NCBI GenBank assembly: GCA_005223375.1
Contig: RXOD01005954.1
Coordinates: 1-11,847 of the forward strand
DNA: 11,847 nucleotides
DNA from: Amoebophrya sp. AT5.2
Taxonomy: Eukaryota > Sar > Dinophyceae > Syndiniales > Amoebophryaceae
Direction of reading: 5' to 3'
The first letter of the stretch is position 1. The number at the start of each line of letters is the position of its first letter. The translations under genes and the position numbers were made by a program. Of this stretch, positions 1 to 9,574 are shown piece by piece. The notes beneath the pieces are model-generated. The model was not told where the DNA came from. It ran no database searches and worked only from the letters and a program-made list of their open reading frames with translations.

Positions 1-3000
1 CACGCCACCGCCAGCAGCAGGCGGAGCCACCCCCCCCGCACCAGCAGCAGAATTTTTACTGCTCCTCACCGCTTCCAATTCGGCCCGGAATTCCCGCATT
101 TTCTCCTTCATCAGATTTTGCGTGTCGCTCGAGTCGGAAAAGAACTCGCGCAGCTTCGTCGAGATCTTCCCCTTCATCTCGTCCAGCTCCTCGCGGGTGT
201 CCTGACGCAATCGCTGTGACGATTCGCGCATTTCCGTTTGCAGCCGGGTCGCCTTCTCGGAGAATTCCTCGACGACGGTCTTCGTCCGCTCCTGCATGAC
301 GCTTTCCAGCCAGGTCGCCTTCTCGGAAAACGCTTCCTTCGTCTCCTCCGCGTGTTTCTTGCGCTCGGACTTTTCGTGGTCGACGATCTCGCGTTTGAGG
401 TGCAGGAGCGATTCCTCGACAAAACCAGGCGTCAGTGTTGCACCCTGAGGTTGCGTGGCCGCCGGAGGATGTTGTTGATGGTGTGATAACTTCTCTTCTT
501 CCAGCCGCGCCAGCGCGCTCTTCAAGTCAGTCAAATCGCCCCGGAAGCCCGTCATCGCGGTTTCGCTCGTCTCCAGGTGCTGCTTCAGTCGCGTACCGAG
601 CCGCTCCTTCAGGTCTGCAACCCTCGCGTCTAGGTCCGCCCCCGTCATCGTGGTCCCCAGTTTCTCCCCCAGATCCCGCAGTTTGTCCGTCATCGCGCCG
701 GAGGACGTCTCCCACAGCAAGGTTTTCGTCGCCAGCTCCTCCTTCAACGTCTTCAGGTCTCCTGCTGCGCTACAACTGGACGCCTCGATCACTCCGAGCA
801 CCCGCTCGTCCACCTCGGCTCTAGAGTACGTCTCGGACTTCGCGTAGCTCCTCGGCTCCGAGGGAGAGCTCGCCTCCTTCTTCAGTACTTCGAGCTCCAG
901 GTAGAGATCGCCTTTCACCTCCTCGAGGTTCTGGCGCGCGCATTCCAGCACCTCCTGCGTCTTTCGGTTTACGAACACGGTCTGCTCGTCGACGATCTCG
1001 GTCGTGATCTCTTTCTGGCGCGCGATCTGCGATTGCAGATCTTCCAGCTGGGTCGTGAACTGCTCCTCGAGCAACGCGCTCTGCAACTTCAGGAAGGAAT
1101 CTTTGTGGGATTCGAAGGCGGACTCAGCTATGCGCGTGGTGCGTTCCTCCACGTCCTCCCGCAAGGCCGCAGACTCGCGCGCGAACTTCGTTTCGAATGC
1201 GGTTTCTTCTTCCACCTCGTAGCTTTTGTTCTCCTCCAGCTGCTGCAAAACCGAGGCCTTCAGCGAATCGAGCCCCTCGGCGAAGTGCTGCTTCAGCCGG
1301 TCGGACTCCTCCGAAATCTTTCCGTTCGTCCACTCGGGGAACTTCCGCAGCACCTGCTCCACCTTCTGGCACTCCTCGGTGACCTTCTTCTGCACCAGTT
1401 CTGCCGCTTCGGCGCCTGTGATGCTGTCATCGTTTCGGAGGTTCATCTGCTTTTCCGCTTCACTTCTCTGCTCTGCAATTTGCTGCAGCAATTCATCCCT
1501 CAACCCCGCAATCCGCCCTTCAACACGGCTCTCCAGCAGAGCATCCGCCTTAACAAACCCGTCGGTCGTCCCCTCGGCAATCATGATGCCTTTCAAATCC
1601 GCCAACATCTCCTGCTTCTCGCTCTCCATGCGAGTGGCCAGTTTGATGTCCAATTTCGTGTCAAGCTCCATCCCCACCGACGACGCAATCTCCTCCTTCA
1701 GCCCTTCGAATTTCTCGTCCACGGCCTCCAACACCGCATTGCGCTCCTGCTCGAATTTCGCCCCGAGGCGTTCGCGGATCTGCGACTTGAATTCTTCGAC
1801 TTTCCCGTCCGCCTCCTCCACGCGCGTTTGTAGGTCAGACACTTGCGCGTCGTACTTGGTCGTCATGTTAGAGGCGAAATTCTTCAGCTGCTTCTCGTAC
1901 GCGTCCTCCTGCACGAACTGCTCCGACGCTTCGGCCAGCTTGTCGTCCATCGTGGCGGTGAGCTCCGAGCGAAGCGTAGTGGCGGCGGCTTCCATCCTGT
2001 CGCCGACATCACTGGACATGCCGGCGACTTGCGCGGTCCAGTTCTCGGCTGCCAATTTCTGGGCGTCCGCCAATGCCGAAACCTCGCCGCGAACGGCATT
2101 CAGCCCCTGCTCAACTTTGTTCATCTCGGCGACCTGCTTCTCGGAAGCAGCGGTGGAGAGAAAACGCTCTTCGAGTGCGGAGGAAGCGGCATCAACTCGA
2201 GTGTCAAGCAGTTCAGCCAACTCGCTCCGCAGCTGGTCGTTCTTCGCGGTGACGTTCGTGGCGAAATTCCGCAGTTGCTGCTCGTAGACCTCCTTTTCGA
2301 CAAATTTGTCACTGTCACCCTGTGCGGTCGCACCCGCAGCCGCGGCCTGCTGCACTTGTTCTTCTACACCCTCCAGCTTCGCCTGCACGAGATCTCCCAA
2401 TTCGGTGCGTAGTAAAGCGATATTCTGCTGGACTTTGTCGTCGATCTCAGCGGAGGACGAAAATTCTGCAGTTTGCGCCGCGAGCTTCTCGCCGACGATC
2501 GCCGACACTTCGCTGCGAAGATGCGCAGCGCTATCTTCCACCTTTGCGTCGAATTCGCTCCGCAGCGTGCCGAGCCCTTGCGTGAGCTTCTCGTCCACGG
2601 CGCTCGCGGAAGAGAAGCGCCCCTCGAACTCCGCCGCCGCAGCCGACAGGCGGTTCTCAACAAGGTCCGCGAACTCCGTGCGAAAGTTCGATGCGTTGAT
2701 CGCCGCCACCTTCTCGTCCAGCGCCGCAAGCGCCGCGGAGGATGCGAAACGGCCATCCTCCTTTTGAAGATGTTCTTCAGCAGCCGCGCGTGACGCTGAC
2801 AACTGCGCCTGCAGCTCCACGTCGTGTAGCTGTAACTGGGACTGCAACTCGAGTTTCACGGAATCTAACTGGCTGCGGACGTCGCCCTGTAACGCAGTCC
2901 GCTCCTCCGCCAACTTGGTGTGCACGTACGCCTCCATTCCGGCCTGCTGGTCGGCGACTAGACACTCCTTCAGCCCCGGCGCGCGCGCCTCAAACTGTTC

Positions 3001-6000
3001 GGCGATCAGAACCGTGGCACTCCCCGCGTCGAGCTTTGCGCCCAGGCGCTCCTGCAACTCGGCGTAAACCCGGGTCGAAAAGGCCTCGAGGGAGGCGTCG
3101 GCGGTGCTCTGCGCGTGCGAGAGTATCCTTTGCTCGTCTTCCGCGCAGAACGGCTTTGCGCCTGCTGCATAATCCGCGTGCTCTGCCTGTATCTTGCCTA
3201 TCTGGTCGGCGAAATCGGTGTTCAAGTCCGAGATTCCTTCCGCGATTTGCTTTTCCAGCAGAGCGATCTTGTCGGCCGACAGCTGCTCCACGTTGCTCAA
3301 CACTCTTTCCGCGTTCGCCTCGATTTTGTGCTCCAGGTCTTGCTTTACCCGCCCGCACTCCTCCGCGGCGTTCGATCTCGCGGACGACAGGATGAAGTCC
3401 ACGTCCGCGTCTTGCGCCATTTTTTCCATCCTGGCGCCGAACTCCGTGCGCATCTGCTCCATCGACTTCTTGCCCTCCGCGTCGTGGGTCTTTATCTTCG
3501 CGCGCATGTCCTCAGCGGTTGTTTTCAGGAAGTCCTTCACCTTCGCGCCAAACGAGTCCTGCGCGTCGCGAACCTTCTCGAACACCTCGGCCTTCAGAGT
3601 GGTCGCCGAACTCTCGATCTTGGCGTCGCACTGGGTGGAAATTTCGTCTTTTTGCTCGCTCAGCGCCCGCTGCAACCGCTCGGCGAGCTGATCGGGGGAG
3701 ACGACGGTGGCGGGGTCGACCGAAGCTGCTGCTGCCTGGTGCTCGATATCCTCCTGCAGCCGTTGCAGATCAGCGGCCAGTTTCGCGCTCATCGACTCGA
3801 ACCTGCCGTCCACGGCGACGAACCTACCGCCGACACCCTCCAGTTGCCCGCCAAGCTCCTCCAATTTCCCGTCGACGACGTGCAGCCGCTCGTCCACGGC
3901 CTGCGAGCTGTTTTCTTGTTCCAGCCCGCTCAGTTTTTCATGGATGACCCCGAGTCGCTCGCCCACTTCCGCCTTGAAGAGCCCCAAGTCGGTCTTCACT
4001 TCGTCAGAGCCTGCGGTCGACGCGTGGCTGTTCGCCCCCTGAAGTAGATCCGGATCCCTCTGATCACCATTGCGCTCCCCAAGAGCCTCGACGGCCGTCA
4101 CCCGATTCTGCAGTTCGGCCAGCTTCCCGTCCTGATCCGCAAACCGGCCCTCTACTTGCCCCGCAAACCGGCCCTCCATCCCGCAGACCCTTTCTTCGCA
4201 GCCCCGAACGCGGTCCTCCAGTCTCGCTCCTTTCTCGGGAGCCACCTCGAAGATGCGCTCCTCCAGACCGGCCACCTTCTCCTCGGTCGACGCAACGCGC
4301 TCCTTCAGCGAGGCGATCTTGTCCGTGTCCTCCGGCGATCCGCCGCAGCCCGACTGGAAGGCCGAGAAGTCTGCCTCGTTGAGCCGGCTGTTCAGCTTCT
4401 CTTCCACCTCGGCGAGCACTTTCGCCTCCGACTCGGCGACTTTGCCGTCCACAATGCCGTTCGTCTTCTCGATCAGACCGGCGCCAAACGCCTTCAGTTT
4501 CCCCGTGAACCCGTCCTGCATGCTCTGGATTTTCTCCGCCGTGCCGGCGGAGAGCTCGCGGGACGCGGCCTCAATCTTCTCGTCGACGACCTCCTCTGAC
4601 GGGAGGAAGGCGGGAGGAGCTGCAGCTGCACCCGGAGGAGCCCCATCTGATGGTGCAATCTGAAGATCATTCTGGTTCTGTTGCAGTTCATCCACCGCGA
4701 TCTTAATGTCCGAAAGCTCTCCGCGAAGTTTCGCCTCCAAGCTGCCGCAACGGTGCTCTCCGTCGATTTTCATCCGCTCCTCGATCTCCTCCAGCGACTG
4801 GTGCAGCACGTTGATGTGTGCCTGGTTCTCCTCCTTCAGCTGCTCGCGCACGAATTCCAGCCGCGGGACGATTTCCTTTTCGACAACCTCGCCTGCAACC
4901 TCGGCCTTCACTTCCTCTTTCAGGGTCTGCATCCTGCCGTCGACCTTCTCAACCAGCTCCGTTTCCAGCTTGTCCTCCACGATCGCGATTTTCTCGGCGA
5001 CCTCGCGCTGAATCTCCGCGGAGACCACGTCCTTCCGCGCAAAGTGCTCCTCGACGAAAGAAGTCATGTCGCTCAGCGAGGAAGCTGCAACCGTCCCCGC
5101 ACCTTCCGGTCCCGCCCCCGCTGCGCCAACTGTTTCCAGCTTCTGCAGGACGTACTCATCGCCCTTCCTGATCTGATTCACGAGATCGTCTTTCACCGCC
5201 TGCAACACCGTTTTCACCTTCAGCGAAAGCTCGTCGCACCCCTCCTTCACCTTGAGGTTGGTGCTCTCCGCCTGTGCTTGCAAAGCCTTGTTCACGGCCT
5301 GGAATCGGGAGAGAATCTCCTTCTCTAGCTGCTCCTGGTCAAGGCGGGACTGCATCTTGCTCGGCGAGTTCGGGTTGGACGACGCAGCGTGCTCACTGGT
5401 ACCAGATCCCGGGAGGGCGGCTACTGAGGCGCGACTGGCGGAAACCTGTCGGAAGCATTCAATGCAGCTGCAGCTCGTCTCCACCTATTCGTTTCTCGAC
5501 CCCACCGTCCCTCACGCTACCTAGTATACCACGACCACGACCATCAAAAATATTTGTTGTAGTATACCTCCTGCAGCACTCTCCCAACCTCGGCCGCCAG
5601 CAGGTTCTTTACCTCCACCTCTGTGTTCAGAATCCGCTCCAGAATCCGCGTCTCACTCGTTGTCAGCTTCTCGAAGAAGTCGCGCGCCGTGTCCTCGCAA
5701 AGTACCCTGTTTTCGTCGCTGCTCTTTAGGACCAAGTCCTTCGCGAAGTCGGAGAGCTTCGTCGTCAAGCTCGACTCCTGCAGCTTCATCGAGCTATCGA
5801 GAGAGTCACGAATTTCCTTCTCCTTCTCGATCAGATCCTGCTGAGTCTGAGTGTAGACAGCCTGCGCGCGGTTGTCTGCGTGGTCCTTCAAAAACGCGTG
5901 CGAAAGCTTGGTGGCCCACTGGTGATGCGCGACCACCTCCTGGACGTGCTCGGCTGCGATTGAATCAATGTGTTGCGATTTCAAATCTTTTTAAATTCTA

Positions 6001-6054
6001 AAATTTTAATTTTTATTTTTTTCCAATGAATTGTTCCATGAGCCGCATCAACAT
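1..6054 (-). CDS. Giant coiled-coil protein, 3' end beyond window
   Basis: The family is not recognised. On the minus strand a frame is open from 5484 to base 1, 1,828 codons without a stop, and runs off the window. Upstream, a second exon (5986-5568) in another frame joins it through a GT-AG intron (5567-5485) at a codon boundary. A possible first exon begins with ATG at 6054 (MLMRLMEQFI) and ends at 6024. The model gives at least 1,978 residues. The protein is dominated by Glu, Lys, Leu, Ala and Gln in heptad-like patterns, as expected of long coiled coils, with no membrane segment or catalytic motif seen. Flexible Ala/Gly/Pro linkers break the rods near residues 265-280, 425-445, 630-650, 730, 1815 and 1960. 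Modules near residues 1060-1360 resemble one another. A structural or cytoskeletal scaffold is likely, but that is inference. The body of the gene is certain; the first exon is weak. The first in-frame ATG of exon 3 is at 5355, so a shorter product starting there is the alternative. Confidence 0.8.
1870..2755 (-). repeat. Related modules of about 45-130 residues within the coiled coil
   Basis: Several translated segments resemble one another. RFASSAALAALDEKV, RFSSASAVDEKL and EFSSSAEIDDKV each precede a similar helix containing LR[ST]E. KFVEKEVYEQQLRNF, near residue 1208, matches QFVQEDAYEKQLKNF, near residue 1338. This points to growth of the rod by internal duplication. The copies have diverged too far to be seen as a clean DNA repeat. 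Confidence 0.55.
5485..5567 (-). other. Intron of the coiled-coil gene, 83 nt
   Basis: The minus strand reads GAG|GTATAC at the donor and ATAG|GTGGAG at the acceptor. Both cuts fall on codon boundaries, and removing 83 nt switches from the frame of 5986-5568 to that of the 5.5-kb exon. Unspliced, the upstream exon stops at 5546-5544 and the downstream frame is closed by TAG at 5487-5485, the acceptor itself. The join is therefore needed for one protein. Only transcript data would prove it. Confidence 0.7.
5521..5567 (-). repeat. Direct repeat GTATACTA at donor and at an internal acceptor-like site
   Basis: The minus strand carries GTATACTAC at 5567-5559, exactly at the donor, and GTATACTAG at 5529-5521. 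Eight bases are identical and the second copy ends in a possible acceptor TAG. Using that acceptor would keep the phase but would bring TGA (5514-5512) and TAG (5487-5485) into the reading frame. Direct repeats at intron ends resemble target-site duplications reported for mobile introners in some protists, but here only one end coincides with the intron inferred from the reading frame. Confidence 0.5.
5987..6023 (-). other. Possible 37-nt AT-rich intron (GA-AG)
   Basis: A stop at 5993-5991 closes the frame of the second exon, so the exon must begin after the AG at 5988-5987. Just upstream an open stretch from ATG 6054 to 6024 ends one base into a codon, and the second exon begins with the two bases that complete it (G|AT, Asp). 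The stretch between is almost pure A and T. The donor would be GA, which is reported in dinoflagellates but is non-canonical. The fit is attractive but unproven. Confidence 0.3.
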
Positions 6055-6075
6055 CTGAGCGTTAGGCAATTGTAA

Positions 6076-6500
6076 ATTCGCAGTGACACCTGCAGACGCT
6101 ATCTCCACCAGTAAAATTCCATGCGTTGCGGCGTCACATTAACGCTTGAAATCCATATCACTGCTACTACAATACCAACGTCTGAACACCGCCGTAACAC
6201 AACCATTCAACTGATTTGTAAAGCATCACATGTGACATCACACTTGCTTCCGTAAAAATCATATCACATCCACTGAACTAGCCAGCTTTCACGCGTCACA
6301 TGTAACGCTTGGAAACCGTATTACATCCACGGAAGTGGGCTGCTTTGAGGCGTCGCATGTGACGCGTACAAACCGTTTCACATCCGTTGAGATGGCCTGG
6401 CTTGGCGCGTCACATGTGACACCTGCAAACCGCATCACGTTCATTGAAGTGATCTGGTTTGAGCAGGCGTCACATGTGACGCTTGCAAATCGCATCGCAC
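6076..6500. repeat. Degenerate 57-bp minisatellite around TCACATGTGA
   Basis: The palindrome TCACATGTGA, or a close variant, recurs at 6226, 6296, 6353, 6410 and 6470, with spacings of 70, 57, 57 and 60 bases. More decayed units begin near 6078, 6134 and 6169. A typical unit continues with a run like GCTTGCAAACCGCATCAC, then a stretch like CATTGAAGTGGCCTGG. The unit length is a multiple of three, so frames stay open across several units on both strands: 6555-6289 on the minus strand encodes 19-residue repeats with the core VTCDA. That frame has no upstream support and I do not call it a gene. The array fills the gap between the GBP-like gene and the coiled-coil gene and overlaps the end of the former. 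Confidence 0.85.
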
Positions 6501-9500
6501 CTGCTCCTGAAGAAGCCAAATGTGTTGAAGGCGTTGCTGGTGCTGGCGCTTGCAAAGGAAGAAGCGCCCAGCTTTGAACGTGTTATAGATATACCTGCGC
6601 TTCCGCCTCCGCCTCCGGCCCCGCCGGCGAACATCGCGCTATCTACTACCGACCCCAGTCTACTCGCGGAACTCGAGAAATACTCCAGTTTCTTTTCATT
6701 CAACTCCCGAAAGAAGTCATCCACGCTTTCGTACTGCGGCCCGGGGGCGCTTGTTCCAGCTGCAGCACCCAACCTGCCGCTCGTCTTGCTCAGCGAAGTT
6801 TTGCTTTTTGTTTTCACCTTGGTCGCTACTTCGAGGCCGGCATCTCCGCCCGCGGCGCTCTCAAAGGCTCCGAATGCGTCTCCACTGTCGCTCATGCCAC
6901 CAGCTGCATCATGCTTGTCTTTGTCTACTTCGTTCGCAGCCCCGGCGACGTTGTTCCCCAAGTCGTGCTGGAGCTCAAAGTTGCTCCACTCCCCGCCCTG
7001 TTCGGCGCCCGCGCCGGTCATGTCGGCGTACGGGTTCCTGGCGGCTGCGTTAGCTCCCCCTACCGGGATCAGTTCGAAGTGCTTCTTCCGTTTGTTCGTG
7101 ATGGTCCGGCGGCACTTGTCCTCCAGTGGCTGCCAGTAATTCCGGATCCACGCGGTGCGGTTCTTCTCCAGCAACGAGGTACGGTTCTCCATCCACTTCC
7201 GGTACAGAAACGAGTTCTCACTCGCGTCCAGGACCGGAATCTTGGCGAGCACGAGGCTGCTGCTGGAGCTGCTGCTGCTATAATCGACGGCGCCGGCGTG
7301 GTGGGCGGTGGTAGCAGTTCCACCTGCTGTTGAGGCCTTGCTGAGATGAGTCCTTCCCCCCGCGGGGTGGTCAGCAGCACCGCGGTCGTCGGCGAGCTGC
7401 GACGGGCTCGCGGCGATGGCCAGAGAGGGCGTGCCGTGATCGTGCTGCCTGCTTCCAGGAAGATGGGCTGCCGCTGCAGCAGTCGGGCCCCCGTTCGTCA
7501 GACTGATCTGTCCCGGAAGATCTCGGTCTCCTGCCGAGCCCACGCTCACAGCCGCGTGGTGCTGCAGCTCCCCCTGCTTCGTCCTCCTGCTCGGGGTCCT
7601 TGACGAGAACGCGCTGCTCCCCCCTTGATGGTGAAGGTCGCTGGCTTTCTTCACGTAGCTGGTGTGCAGCGGGAGGAACTTGGTCTCGAATTTGTTCCCC
7701 ACTTTTTTGTCGAAAATCCCTAGGTACTTTTCCATCTCGACTTCCGAGATGGTGTTCTCCTCCAGCGACTGGATCAGAAATTCTCGCGCGTTCTCCAGCA
7801 TCCCAAAGACTTCCGCCTCGAAGTTTTCACTCGGCAGGACGATGTCCCGGCTGATGCACCCCCCGAAGTACTCCAGCGCGCCCTTGATGCACCGCTCGCC
7901 CGCCAGCTGCGTCAGCAACTCGCGGTAGGTGGGAAGTTCCGCAATGTCGTGGATCACCACTGCCGCTGTCGTTGAAGTTGTAGAAGTTGAAGTTGTCCCC
8001 CGCTTTGTTCCACCCGATGTAGTTGGTGCTGTTGCAGTCGATGATGGAGGAGAAGGACCACCTGCTCCAATATCCCCTACCGCCCCTGCGCCGGAGGTGG
8101 ATTTTTCCTGTTGCAAAAGTGCGGCCTTGTTGCTCGCAGATCGCGTGCTCACAGCGTTGAGATAGCGCTTCAGCAGCGCCGCGACGTCCTGACCCGTGAG
8201 CAGCTTGTGCTGCGTTGGAGGCAGATGAACCCCTCCTGGACCACCTCCTGTTGTTCCCCCTCCTGGGAGCGTCGGAGGCCGGTTTTTTGATGAGGAGGAG
8301 GAGGAGGCGCTGATTGCTGGTGACGCGGTCAACTGCTCGTGGTCCAGCTGAGGAGTCATTCTCGCGCGCCCCCCCGAAGCGGATGAAGATGCATGGGCAC
8401 TCGTGCTGGAGAGCGATTTTAAATTCTGCAGTGAGACCCCGACGTCGAATCGCTTCTCGCGGAGGAGAGGAGAAACCCGCTTCTCCACTGCCTCGAGCTC
8501 GGCGGCAGAGAAAAAATCGTGCTCCTGTAATTTTTTTACGTTGAAATTTTGATAGTCGACCACGTCCGTCACCGTCTATACTCCGTCTTCCGATGTTGTC
8601 CGCATCGATTGTAAATGAGCTCGTGACCGCGCCCGATACTGGCAAAATGCCATACCTTGAACGCACTTTCCAGCGTCGCGATCGCTTTGCTGGACAGATT
8701 CGGCGGCTTCGCCCCGCTAGCCGAGCAACACAGGAAACTCGTTTTTTTCGCCGACCGCGCGTCGTTCATCTCTCCACCTCCTGCCGCTAGCGCCACCGCT
8801 GAAGACGAGGTGCAGCTGGGTGGAGGTCCTTCAGCTACACTGGTGCTGCCCGTTGCGGTTGCCACAACGCCGCCGCGATGCAGTTGTCGTACGATCCGCA
8901 GCACCACCTCGAGTTGGTCAACGGACTGTATCGCGTGCTTCTGCAGCCCCACGTCGTCGTCTGCTTGTTCCGCGCCATCGTCCTCAAAGTACACTGTGAC
9001 GTCCGAGAGAAGCAACAAAACCGCGTACAGAAGCCACACGTAGTGCTGCGCGCGTGGTCCGCCCACCTGCTGGTCGTCTGCAGCGGCAGCGGCGCCACAA
9101 CTCCGCGCCCCCCGACAGGAGGAACTTTCCGAGTCGAGATACAGCACAGCGAGATTGCTGTTCCGCGGATGTGCTCGCGCGAAGGCCCACACTCCTCTAG
9201 CTTTCTCTGACCCCGCAGCGGGAAAACTTCGCTTCTTCCGGGCCTCCTGCACGCGAGACACGGAGTTCAGAAACCCAGTCTTGTTGGGGGAGGCGGCACC
9301 TGAAATAAAGTCATTTTCTAGCGACTTCGCTCAGCATACAATGCCTCCGATCAACTAAGTACAACTACTTGTTCTGCAGAGAGCATCGCTCGAGGTACTG
9401 AATGAATCCAGCAAAAAATAAATGAAGAATGATAATGTTGATATAAATGCCTGCGACGCTGAGGATGGCGACGGGCTTGGCGATGGTTTCCAACTGGCGG

Positions 9501-9574
9501 AAAGCTTCGGGATTCGGGAGTAGCGCCGAGCCATCCTCGGAGGGGATCAAGAGCTGGACGGGAGCGTCCCACAT
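6470..9574 (-). CDS. GBP/atlastin-like dynamin-family protein, degenerate G domain
   Basis: Spliced from 9574-9451, 9299-8656 and 8575-6470, the gene encodes about 957 residues from ATG 9574 to a TGA. Family members are large GTPases that act on membranes. Residues 4-41 (IPSEDG, NPEAF, KPVAILSVAG) match the start of a GBP G domain. Next come a P-loop-like GAASPNKTGFLN (42-53), KARGVW (74-79) where GBPs have TKGIW, LYLDSES (94-100) where they have LLDTEG, and a hydrophobic strand WLLYAVLLLLSDVTVYF (130-146). Key residues differ: Asn47 for the P-loop Gly, Ala75 for the switch I Thr and Ser100 for the Gly of DxxG; no TLRD-type G4 motif is seen. The helical part recurs as GQDVAALLKRYLNAVST (about 383-399) and LPTYRELL to LENAREFL (about 469-522), split by a Ser/Thr/Gly insert of roughly 60 residues. 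The remaining third is low-complexity apart from a charged helix at about 711-745. There is no terminal membrane anchor, unlike atlastins. Family assignment is by remembered motifs only. Confidence 0.75.
8576..8655 (-). other. Intron 2 of the GBP-like gene, 80 nt, GT-AG
   Basis: The minus strand reads TTCAAG|GTATGG at the donor and GAGTATAG|ACGGTG at the acceptor. Both cuts are at codon boundaries. The TAG of the acceptor is also the stop that closes the downstream frame, and no ATG opens that frame, so splicing is required. Size and GTAT donor resemble the 83-nt intron in the neighbouring gene. Confidence 0.7.
9300..9450 (-). other. Intron 1 of the GBP-like gene, 151 nt, GC-AG
   Basis: The minus strand reads GTCGCAG|GCATTT at the donor and TTTATTTCAG|GTGCC at the acceptor. 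The split codon G|GT encodes Gly, and the joined protein aligns without a gap to the GBP P-loop region. GC donors and G after the acceptor fit dinoflagellate-type splicing. Read through, the first exon would continue with the AT-rich residues IYINIII and stop at 9367-9365. A nearby alternative keeps GIY, the usual GBP residues, but has no good donor or acceptor. Confidence 0.6.

Noticed and set aside
1033..5328. Long open frames on the plus strand (for example 1226-2287, 3115-4047 and 4681-5328)
   Set aside because: They lie opposite a continuous 1,828-codon minus-strand frame with clear coiled-coil composition. Their Ser/Cys- or Leu/His/Arg-rich translations are what antisense reading of Glu/Lys/Leu codons gives.
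6076..6500. CRISPR array
   Set aside because: The units are contiguous, variable and without unique spacers; this is a decayed tandem repeat in a eukaryotic context.
7827..8666. 279-codon minus-strand frame overlapping the GBP-like gene
   Set aside because: It is Arg/Gly-rich, overlaps the recognisable helical domain in another frame and crosses the inferred intron. It is a GC-rich shadow.
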